Assembly (NCBI RefSeq): GCF_038051945.1
Contig: NZ_CP150302.1
Span: 1,302,001-1,366,000, forward strand
Reading direction: 5' to 3'
DNA from: Paenibacillus sp. FSL H3-0469
Lineage (GTDB): Bacteria; Bacillota; Bacilli; Paenibacillales; Paenibacillaceae
DNA: 64,000 nucleotides
Shown in pieces: positions 9,073 through 18,747 of this stretch. Each line of letters starts with the position of its first letter. The stretch's first letter is position 1. A model generated the notes under the pieces. That model made no database searches, was not told the origin of the DNA, and was given only the letters and a program-made list of their open reading frames with translations. A program made the position numbers and the translations under genes.

Positions 9073-10467
9073 TTATTTAACGGCTTGTACCAGCCTTGGA
9101 GCAATTTCTTGCAAAGGCAGGATGTGTCTTACACACTTCAACTCTACTGCAGACCTCGGCATTCCGTAAACCACACAGGTTTCTTCACTCTCTGCAAAGG
9201 TAGATGTCACCCCCGAATCATAGAGTGCTTTCATCATCCGTGCTCCGTCGCTGCCCATCCCCGTCATAATGACGGCATGACGTTCCAGCGAGGTAAGCTG
9301 CAATACCGATTCAAACAGTGTATCTACAGAAGGACGATGTCCATTGCGGACCTCTTCCTTAGTAAGCTCTACCATGTATTGGCCGCCAGGCGCAGGTACC
9401 ACTGTCAGGTGATAGCCGCCGGGGGCAATATACGCCGCTCCCTGCCGGAGAACCATACCGTGTTCCGCTTCAGCGACTTCCAGTGCGCTAAAGGTATTCA
9501 GGCGCTGGGCCAGCGACTTGGTGAAGTTAGGCGGCATATGCTGGACAATGACAATCGGTGCCGGGAAGTCGCCAGGGATGTTCTCTAGGAACGCCTTCAG
9601 CGCTCTCGGACCTCCGGTTGAGCAGCCTACAGCCACCAGCTTGCGCACGCTCCGGCTTCCGCTTGTCTGGCCTCCTGCTGCTGCAGGAGGCTCCACGAAT
9701 GAGCCAGCAGCAATTTCAGCAGCCGCCCGTTGTCCAGCCCATCCGCTGCCCTGCGCCTCCTGGTGGGAGCGGCCTTTGAGCCTGTCGGGAGCCGGTTTGG
9801 GCACTGCTGGTGCAGGCTTGACCACCCGCTTTGCATTGGGCGGCTCAGTGCGGGCTTCCGGCTTCCGTTTGTCAGCCGGCGGTTCAAGCGGCGCTCTGGC
9901 CCTCGGCTTCTCCGTGCCCTGAAGCGGCGCTTTATCCGCCTCCTTCTTGGACGGCTCCAGCTTCCGCCTCACCGGTTCCACAACAGCCCGCGGAGCAGGC
10001 AGTTCGGCAGCGGGAGGAGGAGGCTCAGGCAACTTGACGGCGGAAGCGCGGGCTTCACGGCGCTCACGCGCCATCATGGCCTCTTTCATCTGCTCCCGGA
10101 GGGATTCTCCGACAGCGATGATATCCTGGGAGTTTGAAATGGACGGCTTTCGGATGAAATCGAAAGCCCCCCACTCCAAGGCCAGAATCGTCTCCTTCAT
10201 ACCCTCTTCATTGATGCCGGACAGCATAATTACCGGGAGCGGACGCTGGGCCATGATACTTTTGAGCGCCTCCAGGCCATTCATCTCAGGCATCTCCACA
10301 TCCATGGTTACGAGATCCGGACGAAGCTCGTTCACCTTCTCAATCGCCTCGCGTCCGTTGGCAGCTGTCGCTGTGACTTGAAAGTCGGCATCATTCTCTA
10401 TTAAATCCGAAATGATTTTGCGCATGAATGCAGAATCATCAACAACCAGAACTTTATATGGCCTCAT
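9073..10467 (-). CDS. cheB: Chemotaxis response regulator methylesterase CheB
   Basis: 464 residues from the ATG at 10467 (AGAGGTGG upstream). The receiver domain (1-125) begins VLVVDDSAFMRK and has the phospho-Asp in VTMDVEMPEMNG. The C-terminal methylesterase domain has the Ser motif VGCSTGGPRALK, a His in VQHMPPNFT and an Asp in MTGMGSDGA. The family is usually about 350 residues; the excess is a Pro/Ala/Lys/Arg-rich linker between the domains (about 140-270). It removes methyl groups from chemoreceptors. The gene lies between flhG and cheA. Confidence 0.96.
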   Translation of the reverse strand: MRPYKVLVVDDSAFMRKIISDLIENDADFQVTATAANGREAIEKVNELRPDLVTMDVEMPEMNGLEALKSIMAQRPLPVIMLSGINEEGMKETILALEWGAFDFIRKPSISNSQDIIAVGESLREQMKEAMMARERREARASAVKLPEPPPPAAELPAPRAVVEPVRRKLEPSKKEADKAPLQGTEKPRARAPLEPPADKRKPEARTEPPNAKRVVKPAPAVPKPAPDRLKGRSHQEAQGSGWAGQRAAAEIAAGSFVEPPAAAGGQTSGSRSVRKLVAVGCSTGGPRALKAFLENIPGDFPAPIVIVQHMPPNFTKSLAQRLNTFSALEVAEAEHGMVLRQGAAYIAPGGYHLTVVPAPGGQYMVELTKEEVRNGHRPSVDTLFESVLQLTSLERHAVIMTGMGSDGARMMKALYDSGVTSTFAESEETCVVYGMPRSAVELKCVRHILPLQEIAPRLVQAVK

Positions 10468-10502
10468 AGCTTTTCCACCTCTGTCCCTCAAATTCAGAAC
10501 AA

Positions 10503-11381
10503 TTATCTGTTTCGTTTCAACCACTTGCTGATGAATCCCTTGATGCCTTGTACTTTAGCGGTTTCTACTGAATCCACAGCCAGATAGCTCTGCGCAAGCC
10601 TCTGCACATCCCTGGCTGCAATACTGTTCGGAAAAGCCACTGAGAATGGAATTTGTTTCTTAACGGCCTGTACTACATGCGGGTCACTGCTGATGTAACC
10701 GAGGAAGGGAAGCTCTAGCTGCAGGAAGCGGCTGGCTGCCATCCTAATTTTGTCACTGGTGGCCCGTGCCTCCCGTTCATCCCCTGCCTGATTGACAATC
10801 AGCCTGAACGAGACCTCCGGATGACTATTATGAACAACCTTCATCAGTGCATACGCATCTGTAATTGCGGTAGGCTCGGGCGTGGTCACCACCAGGCAGT
10901 CGTCGGCAGAAGTGATGAATTTCATCGTTTCCTTGGACAGCCCCGCCCCTGTGTCAAACAGGATAAAATCCATGGTATCGGCAATGCTTGCAATCTGTGT
11001 GGTAAAGTAGTTCAGATCCGCCTCAGAGAGTGTGAACAGCTCGTCCATCCCGGAGCCCCCTGCAATGAAGGGTAACGCTTGCGGTCCGAGTTGAATGATC
11101 TGTCCGATCTCCGCCTCCCGCTTGAGCAGGTGGTACAGATTGTATCTGGAGGAGACTCCCATAAGGACATCAATATTGGCCATGCCGATATCGGCATCGA
11201 ACAAAAGCACTCTCCGGCCCATGGCCTTCAGCGCAAGCGCGAAGTTAAGGGTGAAATTCGACTTCCCGACGCCCCCCTTCCCGCTGCATACTGTGATGAT
11301 CCGGGCGGAGGCACCGCTTCCGGGAGCCTGCCTCGTATCCTGGCTGGAGACCAGCCGCCTTAATGCCTGCGCCTGGTCCAT
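10503..11381 (-). CDS. flhG: Flagellar number/placement ATPase FlhG (YlxH, MinD family)
   Basis: About 292 residues. A deviant Walker A motif CSGKGGVGKSNFTLN lies near residue 35, then FDADIGMANIDVLMG and DTGAGLS. A short N-terminal helix (MDQAQALRRLV) resembles the DQA(x)xLR motif that activates FlhF GTPase. The start overlaps the flhF stop (GGGTGATGG), so the pair is coupled. The product works with FlhF to set the position and number of basal bodies. Confidence 0.95.
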   Translation of the reverse strand: MDQAQALRRLVSSQDTRQAPGSGASARIITVCSGKGGVGKSNFTLNFALALKAMGRRVLLFDADIGMANIDVLMGVSSRYNLYHLLKREAEIGQIIQLGPQALPFIAGGSGMDELFTLSEADLNYFTTQIASIADTMDFILFDTGAGLSKETMKFITSADDCLVVTTPEPTAITDAYALMKVVHNSHPEVSFRLIVNQAGDEREARATSDKIRMAASRFLQLELPFLGYISSDPHVVQAVKKQIPFSVAFPNSIAARDVQRLAQSYLAVDSVETAKVQGIKGFISKWLKRNR

Positions 11382-12799
11382 CACCCGCCCCCTGTTCCCA
11401 GCAGCATGCCGCCAATCTGCTCCCCAGTGGCCATAAGAAGATCATCCGGAACATTTTGTCCGTTGGTAATATAAGAGAGCTTCAGCGGGTAATCATTCAA
11501 GACATTGAACAGCGGGCCATAGCTGCCCGTTTCATCCAGCTTAGTGAATACTACCTTGTCCAGCTGGTATCTGCCGAAGTGCTCTGCAATCTTTTTCATG
11601 TCACGACTCTTGGAGGTCAGGCTCAGCACCAGCAGGGTCTCGCTCTTAAGCTCCTTGGCGAGCAGGCTCTGCAGTTCAGCCACCAGGATTTCATTGCGGT
11701 AATTCCGTCCGGCAGTATCCATTAACACCAGATCACAGCTCTCCAGCCGGAACATCGCCCGCTGCAGATCACCCGGCGATTGCACAACCTCCAGCGGCAT
11801 GTTGAGAATGGAGGCGTAGGTTCTAAGCTGTTCAACGGCCGATATCCGGTAAGTATCCGAGGTAATCAGCCCAACCTTACGGCCTTGCTTGAACAGCTGC
11901 TCCGCTGCCAGCTTGGCGATCGTTGTCGTCTTGCCGACCCCTGTCGGCCCGGCAATATATACAATCCGCGTATCCGGGGCAATACCGCCGGCAATTCGTC
12001 CCGCCAGAAAACCGTCAATCTGCTCTCTAAGCACAGCCTCGAATTGCTCCGGTCCCCAGCTGCTTCCTTCCTCACGGTAACGCTCCAGAACGTATCCGAT
12101 CCATTCCTCTACGAGAACAGCGTCAGTCTCCTGGTCAATCAGGCGGCTACGTAAGGATTCCAGCGCATCCGGCAGCTCGGCAGCCCCTGAGGAATAACGT
12201 GCGATACGTTCCATCCATTGCTTCATATCCCGGATCTCCCGCAGGACATCACTCTCAGTCGCAGAGGCACTCTCAGGTTCAGGCTGTTCTGCCGCAAGCG
12301 ATTCATAGATGGCTCCAAGCTTCTTCCGGCTCTCCTCCGGCTGCGGTACAGACGGCTGGCCTGCTGCAATATCCTCAGTGCGCATATCCGGCGGATCAGT
12401 CTTGGTCAAAGGCGGCATCACAGCGACACCTCCGCCCTGCTCCAGCGGATCAGCCAGTGCTGCGGCAATCTCGGCAAACGACTTGGCGGCTGCCGCCTCC
12501 CTTACCGTCACAGACGGCGGGAGAGGAGGAGCAGCGGCTGAGGCAGCCTTCTGATAGGCCTCTGGCACTGCATTTCGCGGTACGTTCATTGGCGGTGCAG
12601 GAATCTTCTCCTGCGCAGCCGCCTTTGCCCCGTTCTCCACAGCAGCTACAACCTCGATCTTCTTTTTCGTGAACATGCCCATGAATCCGCCAACCTTTAT
12701 TTCTTTGGTGCTTAAAATAACGGCATCGCTTCCAAGCTCGCTGCGGATCGAATGCATGGCGTCAGGCATCGTATCGACCACATAACGCTTCACTCTCAT
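11381..12799 (-). CDS. flhF: Signal-recognition-type GTPase FlhF
   Basis: 472 residues. A basic N-terminal B domain (MRVKRYVVDTMPDAMHSIRSEL) is followed by a variable Ala/Pro linker (about 75-170), then the NG GTPase domain with [26 protein letters not shown] and FTKLDETGSYG. It is a homologue of Ffh and FtsY that sets flagellar position. It overlaps the flhA stop by four bases and leads into flhG. Confidence 0.96.
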   Translation of the reverse strand: MRVKRYVVDTMPDAMHSIRSELGSDAVILSTKEIKVGGFMGMFTKKKIEVVAAVENGAKAAAQEKIPAPPMNVPRNAVPEAYQKAASAAAPPLPPSVTVREAAAAKSFAEIAAALADPLEQGGGVAVMPPLTKTDPPDMRTEDIAAGQPSVPQPEESRKKLGAIYESLAAEQPEPESASATESDVLREIRDMKQWMERIARYSSGAAELPDALESLRSRLIDQETDAVLVEEWIGYVLERYREEGSSWGPEQFEAVLREQIDGFLAGRIAGGIAPDTRIVYIAGPTGVGKTTTIAKLAAEQLFKQGRKVGLITSDTYRISAVEQLRTYASILNMPLEVVQSPGDLQRAMFRLESCDLVLMDTAGRNYRNEILVAELQSLLAKELKSETLLVLSLTSKSRDMKKIAEHFGRYQLDKVVFTKLDETGSYGPLFNVLNDYPLKLSYITNGQNVPDDLLMATGEQIGGMLLGTGGG

Positions 12800-14829
12800 A
12801 AGTTCACCACCCCGACGCTTTGAATTTCAATGTTTGGCTCCAGCTCGCTGTAGGACAGCACCGGGATATCCTGCATGGTCCGCTCAATCACCTGGCGCAG
12901 ATACATGCGAATCGTTGGAGAGGTCAGTACAATCGGCTGCTGGCCGGATTGCAGGAGACGGTTGATCTGCTCCGTAAGCCGCTGATAGACGGTTTGGGTA
13001 GAGACCGGATCAAGCGCCAAGTAGCTGCCTTGCTCCGTCTGCTGCACGCTCTCGGAAATTTTTTTCTCAAGTCCGGGACCTACGGTAATGACACGCAGGG
13101 TCTCTCCCGTCTGAGAGAACTGCTGTGTAATCTGTCTGGAGAGGGATTGCCGCACATATTCAGTCAGAATATCCGGGTCCTTGGTATACGTGCCGTAATC
13201 GGCAAGCGTCTCGAAAATGGTGACGAGATCGCGGATGGATATTTTCTCCCGCAGCAGCTTGCCCAGCACCTTCTGAACATCCCCTACAGCAAGAATGGAA
13301 GGAATCAGTTCATCCACCAGTACAGGGTAATTCTCCCTGAGATTGTCGACCAGCTGCTTCGTCTCCTGACGGCCCAGCAATTCGTGTCCATACCGTTTGA
13401 TCAGCTCGGTCAAATGCGTGGCTACAACGGAAGGCGGGTCGACCACGGTATAACCGGATAACTCAGCCCGCTCCTTCACCGACTCATCGATCCATAGGGC
13501 AGGCAGCCCGAAGGATGGTTCAATAGTCTCAATCCCGCTAATCGACTCGTCATCATAACCAGGGCTCATGGCAAGATAGTGATTAAGTAATAATTCACCG
13601 CCGCCAACGTTATTTCCTTTAATTTTGATGACATATTCATTCGGTTTTAGTTGAATATTGTCGCGTATGCGAATAACCGGCACGACTAGACCCATCTCCA
13701 GCGCACATTGCCGTCGAATCATGATGATACGGTCGAGCAGATCGCCGCCCTGTCCCGTATCCGCCAAAGGAATCAGACCATAACCAAATTCGAATTCGAT
13801 CGGGTCCACCGTAAGCAGATTAATAACACTTTCGGGACTGCGTACCTCTTCGATCTGCTTCTCCTCGACCAGTTGTTCATCGGCAATCTGCTGCCTGCTT
13901 GCCTTCTGTCCCATACTGTAAGCCGCATAAGCCATCAGCCCCGCCAAAGGAAGCGTGGACATAATCGTAATCGGGGTAAAGAACCCCAGAAACGCAATGG
14001 TCGCAGCCACTATGTATAGAAGCTTCGGATAGGACAGCAATTGTCCGGTCAGATCCTCGGCCAGATTGCCCTCCGAAGCCGCACGGGTAACGATGAGACC
14101 GGAAGCCGTGGAGATCAGCAAGGCCGGAATCTGGCTGACCAGACCGTCACCGATAGTCAGGACAGAGTAGGTTGAGAGTGCTGTCTGGAACGACATACCA
14201 TGAACGGTCATACCGATAATGAAGCCGCCGATCAGGTTGATAATGAGGATGATGATACTGGCAATGGCGTCCCCTTTAACGAACTTACTCGCACCATCCA
14301 TGGCTCCGAAGAAATCCGCCTCGCGTTCGACATTACGGCGGCGTTCCCGTGCCTGCTGCTCATTTATCATCCCCGCATTCAGATCCGCGTCAATACTCAT
14401 CTGCTTACCGGGCATCGCATCCAGCGTGAAGCGGGCGCCTACCTCGGCCACGCGCTCCGAACCCTTGGTGATAACAATGAACTGAACCACAACCAGGATC
14501 AGAAAGACAATGAACCCGATAGCGATCTGTCCCCTGGCAATCCAGCTTCCGAAGGTCGCTACGACCTCCCCGGCATGGCCATCAGCCAGAATCAGCTTGG
14601 TTGTTGACAGGTTCAGCGCTAAGCGGAACAGCGTTGTGATCAGGAGCAGTGAAGGAAATATTGAGAACTGCAACGGATCTCTGGTATTCATGGCGACCAA
14701 TATAATGGTCAGGGCTATCGAGATATTGACAATTAACAGTACATCCAAAAGCCAGACAGGGATGGGCAGAATCATCATAAGCACAATACCGATAATGCCC
14801 AGTAGAACTGTTAGATCTTTAGCTTTCAA
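12796..14829 (-). CDS. flhA: Flagellar export gate protein FlhA
   Basis: 677 residues. Eight predicted N-terminal membrane helices contain the FHIPEP-like core, including the loop KGSERVAEVGARFTLDAMPGKQMSIDAD. The C-terminal half is the cytoplasmic ring domain that docks substrates and chaperones. TTG start (14827-14829) with GGGGAGG nine bases upstream. It forms the proton-driven gate with FlhB. Confidence 0.97.
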   Translation of the reverse strand: MKAKDLTVLLGIIGIVLMMILPIPVWLLDVLLIVNISIALTIILVAMNTRDPLQFSIFPSLLLITTLFRLALNLSTTKLILADGHAGEVVATFGSWIARGQIAIGFIVFLILVVVQFIVITKGSERVAEVGARFTLDAMPGKQMSIDADLNAGMINEQQARERRRNVEREADFFGAMDGASKFVKGDAIASIIILIINLIGGFIIGMTVHGMSFQTALSTYSVLTIGDGLVSQIPALLISTASGLIVTRAASEGNLAEDLTGQLLSYPKLLYIVAATIAFLGFFTPITIMSTLPLAGLMAYAAYSMGQKASRQQIADEQLVEEKQIEEVRSPESVINLLTVDPIEFEFGYGLIPLADTGQGGDLLDRIIMIRRQCALEMGLVVPVIRIRDNIQLKPNEYVIKIKGNNVGGGELLLNHYLAMSPGYDDESISGIETIEPSFGLPALWIDESVKERAELSGYTVVDPPSVVATHLTELIKRYGHELLGRQETKQLVDNLRENYPVLVDELIPSILAVGDVQKVLGKLLREKISIRDLVTIFETLADYGTYTKDPDILTEYVRQSLSRQITQQFSQTGETLRVITVGPGLEKKISESVQQTEQGSYLALDPVSTQTVYQRLTEQINRLLQSGQQPIVLTSPTIRMYLRQVIERTMQDIPVLSYSELEPNIEIQSVGVVNL

Positions 14830-14849
14830 TGTCCTTAACCTCCCCCGGC

Positions 14850-15944
14850 TTATCTCCTCTTGCCTTTAAGCTTATATACATAGGCCAGCACTTCGGCAAC
14901 TGCCTGGAACAGATCGGCCGGCACTACATCACCGATCTCCGCTCTCTGGAACAATGCCCGTGCCAGCGGCTTATTCTCCATCGTTACAACACCATGCTCC
15001 TTGGCCAGTTCCCTGATGCGGAGTGCCACATAATCCTGGCCCTTGGCTATAATCTGAGGAGCCTCCATTGTGGAACCGTCATACTTCAGGGCGACTGCAA
15101 AATGGGTCGGGTTCGTGATGATAACATCAGCCTTGGGGACCTCCTGCATCATCCGCTGCATCGCCATTCTGCGCTGACGTTCCCTGATCTTGCCTTTGAT
15201 GATGGGGTCGCCCTCCATCTTTTTGTACTCATCCTTAATGTCCTGCTTGGACATCTTGAGACTCTTCTCATGCTCGTATTTCTGATAGATATAGTCCAGT
15301 ACAGCCATTATAAAAAGAGCCGCTGCAATCTTGATGCCCAGGCTCATGGTCAGCTTCGCAACGAAGGCGTATGCCCCTTCCGCATCGACATGCGAGAGGC
15401 GTGCAAAACTCTCCTTCTGTCCCCAAAGCGTACTGTAAACCAGATAGGCAATCAGGATGAGCTTAAAGATAGATTTGAGGAACTCTACTACGGAACGCAT
15501 GGAAAAAATATTTTTGAAGCCTTTGATGGGGTTGATCTTGCTGAACTTAGGCGTAATTCCTTCGCCTGAAGCCATGAAGCCTACCTGTGCGAAATTAGCC
15601 ACGAGCGCCAGCAGGAAGGTGATGCCCAGCAGCGGAGCGAGCAGAATGAGGATCTGCAGCCCGTACTGGTTAAACAGCGTAGAGATATTCTCCGGTGTTA
15701 CCTCAAGCATCATCCGGTTCTGGAACACATCTGTGTAGAGCTTGATAAACCGTTCTTTCATGAAGCCGCCGAAGACGCTCAGTGACAGCAACGCCGAGAA
15801 GAGGACCACTGCGCCTGACATTTCAGCACTTTTGGCAACCTGCCCCTTCTTGCGGGCATCCTGCCGTTTCTTTGGAGTGGCTTTCTCTGTCTTATCTCCC
15901 CCGAACAGCTGAAGGTTCAGTTTGTATCTTGCCTGTTTTGCCAA
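14850..15944 (-). CDS. flhB: Flagellar export switch protein FlhB
   Basis: 364 residues. A Lys/Arg-rich start (GGDKTEKATPKKRQDARKKG) is followed by four membrane helices and the cytoplasmic domain. That domain carries the self-cleavage motif TNPTHFAVALKY, cut between Asn and Pro in the family to switch export from rod/hook to filament substrates. TTG start with GGAGAG upstream. A second FlhB-C-like protein is encoded at 47178-47480. Confidence 0.97.
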   Translation of the reverse strand: MAKQARYKLNLQLFGGDKTEKATPKKRQDARKKGQVAKSAEMSGAVVLFSALLSLSVFGGFMKERFIKLYTDVFQNRMMLEVTPENISTLFNQYGLQILILLAPLLGITFLLALVANFAQVGFMASGEGITPKFSKINPIKGFKNIFSMRSVVEFLKSIFKLILIAYLVYSTLWGQKESFARLSHVDAEGAYAFVAKLTMSLGIKIAAALFIMAVLDYIYQKYEHEKSLKMSKQDIKDEYKKMEGDPIIKGKIRERQRRMAMQRMMQEVPKADVIITNPTHFAVALKYDGSTMEAPQIIAKGQDYVALRIRELAKEHGVVTMENKPLARALFQRAEIGDVVPADLFQAVAEVLAYVYKLKGKRR

Positions 15945-15966
15945 GACAATCTCTCCTTACCGTAGC

Positions 15967-16758
15967 CTAAGGACTCTTCCCAATGAGGCCAAGCAAGTTG
16001 TGCATGGACTCGAACATAATCTCGAAGAGATTCTGGAACAGCGCAGCCATCCCCGGCATCAGTATAAGAAGCAGCGCCAGACCGATAATGATTTTGAGCG
16101 GAACACCGATGACAAACACATTATATTGCGGAGCCGTTCTCGCCAGGAAGGCCAGGCCTACATCCGTCAGGAACAGTGCAGCAACCAGCGGAGCCGACAT
16201 TTGAAAGGCCAGCATAAAGGATTGAGCAAAGGTGCGGATCAGAAACTCTGACAAGCTTCCGCCGATCATTTTGAGGAACAGATCATTATCGATCGGCACC
16301 CATTTATAGCTGTATACAATAGCATCCAGCAGGTAGTGGTGGCCATTCATGCTCAGGAACAGCAGCAGCGCAATCATATACTTGAAGTTACCGATAATCG
16401 GCGCCGAGGCCCCGGTCATCGGGTCAATGACGTTCGCAATCCCGAACCCGATCTGAATATCGATAAAAGAGCCCGCAGTCTGAATCGTCATAAACATCAG
16501 GTAGGCGATAAACCCAAGCAACAGCCCGATTAATGCCTCCCTGATAATCAGGAGGATAAACCCCAGATCCTGCGGAACTGTAATATTCATGCTGCCTGAG
16601 CTGAAGATGACCATCGATACAAAAAAAGACAAACCAATTTTGAACGTTGTCGGCACGCTTTGCGACGAAAAGACAGGAACGACAACAAAAAAGGCGGTAA
16701 TTCGACAAAAAATCAACAGAAAGACAGGAAAACTTTGCACCAGGGTCTCTATATTCAT
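15967..16758 (-). CDS. fliR: Flagellar export gate protein FliR
   Basis: 263 residues, mostly hydrophobic, about six membrane segments. Family blocks include FPVFLLIFCRITAFFVVVPVF and the conserved FQTAGSFIDIQIGFG-type loop (IQTAGSFIDIQIGFGIANV). It is a component of the FliP-FliQ-FliR export core, in the usual order fliP-fliQ-fliR-flhB. Confidence 0.96.
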   Translation of the reverse strand: MNIETLVQSFPVFLLIFCRITAFFVVVPVFSSQSVPTTFKIGLSFFVSMVIFSSGSMNITVPQDLGFILLIIREALIGLLLGFIAYLMFMTIQTAGSFIDIQIGFGIANVIDPMTGASAPIIGNFKYMIALLLFLSMNGHHYLLDAIVYSYKWVPIDNDLFLKMIGGSLSEFLIRTFAQSFMLAFQMSAPLVAALFLTDVGLAFLARTAPQYNVFVIGVPLKIIIGLALLLILMPGMAALFQNLFEIMFESMHNLLGLIGKSP

Positions 16759-16762
16759 AGAC

Positions 16763-17032
16763 TCAACCGATATACATATAGAGACTGCCCAGAATTTGGC
16801 TGGTGAAATCCACCAGCTTCGTTATAATCCACGGACCGAACAGCAGTAAAGCAAGCAGTACGGCAACGATTTTGGGAACAAACGCCAGGGTCTGCTCCTG
16901 AATCTGGGTTGTGGCTTGAAAAATACTGACGATCAGTCCTACCACCAGACCAAGAATCAGCATGGGGGCGCTGGTCTCCAGCACTAAATATACGGCTTGG
17001 CCGGCCAGGCCGATAATAAACTCCGCATTCAT
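16763..17032 (-). CDS. fliQ: Flagellar export gate protein FliQ
   Basis: 89 residues, two membrane hairpin helices, with the family motif GLIVSIFQATTQIQEQTLAFVPK between them. Length and position between fliP and fliR are standard. Good AGGAGG upstream. Confidence 0.96.
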   Translation of the reverse strand: MNAEFIIGLAGQAVYLVLETSAPMLILGLVVGLIVSIFQATTQIQEQTLAFVPKIVAVLLALLLFGPWIITKLVDFTSQILGSLYMYIG

Positions 17033-17054
17033 CCCATGTACCTCCTCTTACAAG

Positions 17055-17819
17055 TCAGGTGTTAAAACTCAGCAGCAGTGATTTGACTACTAGGTACCAG
17101 CCGTCCACCAGCACAAAGAGCATAATTTTGAAAGGCAAAGATATCATTACCGGCGGCAGCATCATCATCCCCATGGCCATCAGGGTGCTGGACACCACAA
17201 TATCAATAATAAGAAAAGGAATAAAAATCATAAAGCCCATGGTAAACGCCTTTTTCATCTCGCCGATTGCAAAAGCAGGTACCATTACTGTTAAAGGAAT
17301 ATCATTATAGCTGGCGGGCTTCACTGTAGCATTATTGCCGGTATAGTTCATGAACAGCAGCAGGTCCTTCGTATTCGTCTGCTTGAACATAAACTCCTTA
17401 ATCGGCTCCTGCGCTTTGTTCAGTGCCTCGCTCTGGGTCAGAGTGCCCTTCATATAGGGCTGTAAGGCCGTCTCGTTCACAGTTGCCAGCGTCGGCGACA
17501 TAATGAACAGGGTTAAGAATAAAGCCAGTCCTACAAGCACCTGGTTCGGAGGCATCTGCTGTGTACCCAGTGAGGTTCTCACGAACCCCAGTACGATCAC
17601 AATCCGCGTGAAGCTGGTCATCAGCACCAGGAATGAAGGAGCAATGCTAAGCACCGTTACCAGCAGCAGGATAGAGATGGAGCTCGTCCCTCCGCTTGAA
17701 GCATCGTTGTCCCCCACCGAGATATTGATATTAGGAATCGGGTCAGCATGAACCGGATGCAGGAGCAGCACGCTGAAAATACCAAGCAACAGAAAAGAAA
17801 GAATCAGCTTTTTTTTCAT
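17055..17819 (-). CDS. fliP: Flagellar export gate protein FliP
   Basis: 254 residues. A cleavable signal peptide (about 1-25) is followed by four membrane segments. Family signatures are SFTRIVIVLGFVRTSLGTQQ and PPNQVLVGLALFLTLFIM, and the C-terminal PVMISLPFKIMLFVLVDGW. It forms the core of the export channel with FliQ and FliR. fliO overlaps its start by four bases. Confidence 0.97.
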   Translation of the reverse strand: MKKKLILSFLLLGIFSVLLLHPVHADPIPNINISVGDNDASSGGTSSISILLLVTVLSIAPSFLVLMTSFTRIVIVLGFVRTSLGTQQMPPNQVLVGLALFLTLFIMSPTLATVNETALQPYMKGTLTQSEALNKAQEPIKEFMFKQTNTKDLLLFMNYTGNNATVKPASYNDIPLTVMVPAFAIGEMKKAFTMGFMIFIPFLIIDIVVSSTLMAMGMMMLPPVMISLPFKIMLFVLVDGWYLVVKSLLLSFNT

Positions 17820-18346
17820 AAATCCTCCGACTCTTTCCTGAGATCCTCATCCCTGCGCAGTTCCTCCAGCTTCTCCTTGCGCTCTGGCGCCAGGGCAAGC
17901 TTGGATTGCAGCGTCTCATAGAAAGACGAAGTCTCATGAATCTCAATTTCCTGGGACGGCACCTCACCGCGCAGCTTGGACTTGATTTTGGCGATAAGCG
18001 GTGAAATGAAGTTGTCCGTTCCTGAGGCCTGGTCTTCAAAGGCGGATATAATCAGCGCCACCTCTGCCGGATCGGTGATCTTGTCCATCATGGTGATGTC
18101 CTCGCCTACTCCGATCAGATAGAGGCTGCCGCCCAGCTCAATGACCTGAATCGACTTATTCGGACCCAGCCCCAGCGCACCCAGCGTGCGGATGGAACGG
18201 CCGCTCATCAGAGTCTGATTGCGGCGTCCCAGAAAACGGATCAGCAGCACGATAAGAATAACAATGACTGCCAGAAAAAAAACAACCTTTAATAAATTCA
18301 GCAGGGCATTACTACTGTCTCCGAGCGTTCCGGAAGCAAATAACAT
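17816..18346 (-). CDS. fliO: Flagellar export assembly protein FliO (FliZ)
   Basis: 176 residues. One membrane helix (about 13-37) is followed by a short cytoplasmic beta domain (SGRSIRTLGALGLGPNKSIQVIELGGSLYLIGVGEDI-type region, about 48-95) and a charged tail. FliO helps FliP assemble. Position between cheY and fliP matches the B. subtilis gene called fliZ. Confidence 0.88.
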   Translation of the reverse strand: MLFASGTLGDSSNALLNLLKVVFFLAVIVILIVLLIRFLGRRNQTLMSGRSIRTLGALGLGPNKSIQVIELGGSLYLIGVGEDITMMDKITDPAEVALIISAFEDQASGTDNFISPLIAKIKSKLRGEVPSQEIEIHETSSFYETLQSKLALAPERKEKLEELRRDEDLRKESEDL

Positions 18347-18355
18347 ACCTCGTTC

Positions 18356-18721
18356 CTATATACCCAGCGTTTTGTTGATGGCTTCAATGACACGGTCTGC
18401 CTGGAAAGGCTTCACAATAAAGTCCTTGGCACCGGCCTGGATTGCATCAATAACCATAGCCTGCTGACCCATGGCTGAACACATAATGACTTTGGCATTG
18501 GCATCTACTTTTTTAATTTCCTTAAGGGCGGCGATTCCGTCCATTTCAGGCATGGTGATATCCATCGTGATCAGATCCGGACGCAGTTCCTTAAATTTCT
18601 CTATAGCCTGTGAACCGTCCTGGGCTTCACCCACTACCTCAAATCCGTTCTTCGACAAAATGTCCCGGATCATCATTCTCATAAATGCTGCATCGTCCAC
18701 GATTAGAATTCGGTTAGCCAT
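18356..18721 (-). CDS. cheY: Chemotaxis response regulator CheY
   Basis: 121 residues from the ATG at 18721 (GGAGG 11 bases upstream); this gives the standard receiver length and begins MANRILIVDDAAFMR. The phospho-Asp is in DLITMDITMPEMDG, the conserved Thr/Ser in MCSAMG and the Lys in DFIVKPF. In Bacillus CheY-P binds FliM and is dephosphorylated by FliY and CheC, both encoded here. Confidence 0.97.
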   Translation of the reverse strand: MANRILIVDDAAFMRMMIRDILSKNGFEVVGEAQDGSQAIEKFKELRPDLITMDITMPEMDGIAALKEIKKVDANAKVIMCSAMGQQAMVIDAIQAGAKDFIVKPFQADRVIEAINKTLGI

Positions 18722-18747
18722 TTTTACAAAATCCTCCCTAAGTATGC

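Noticed and set aside
14829..15569. Plus-strand frame of 246 codons across flhB.
   Set aside because: Antisense to a full-length FlhB with intact NPTH motif; no independent coding evidence.
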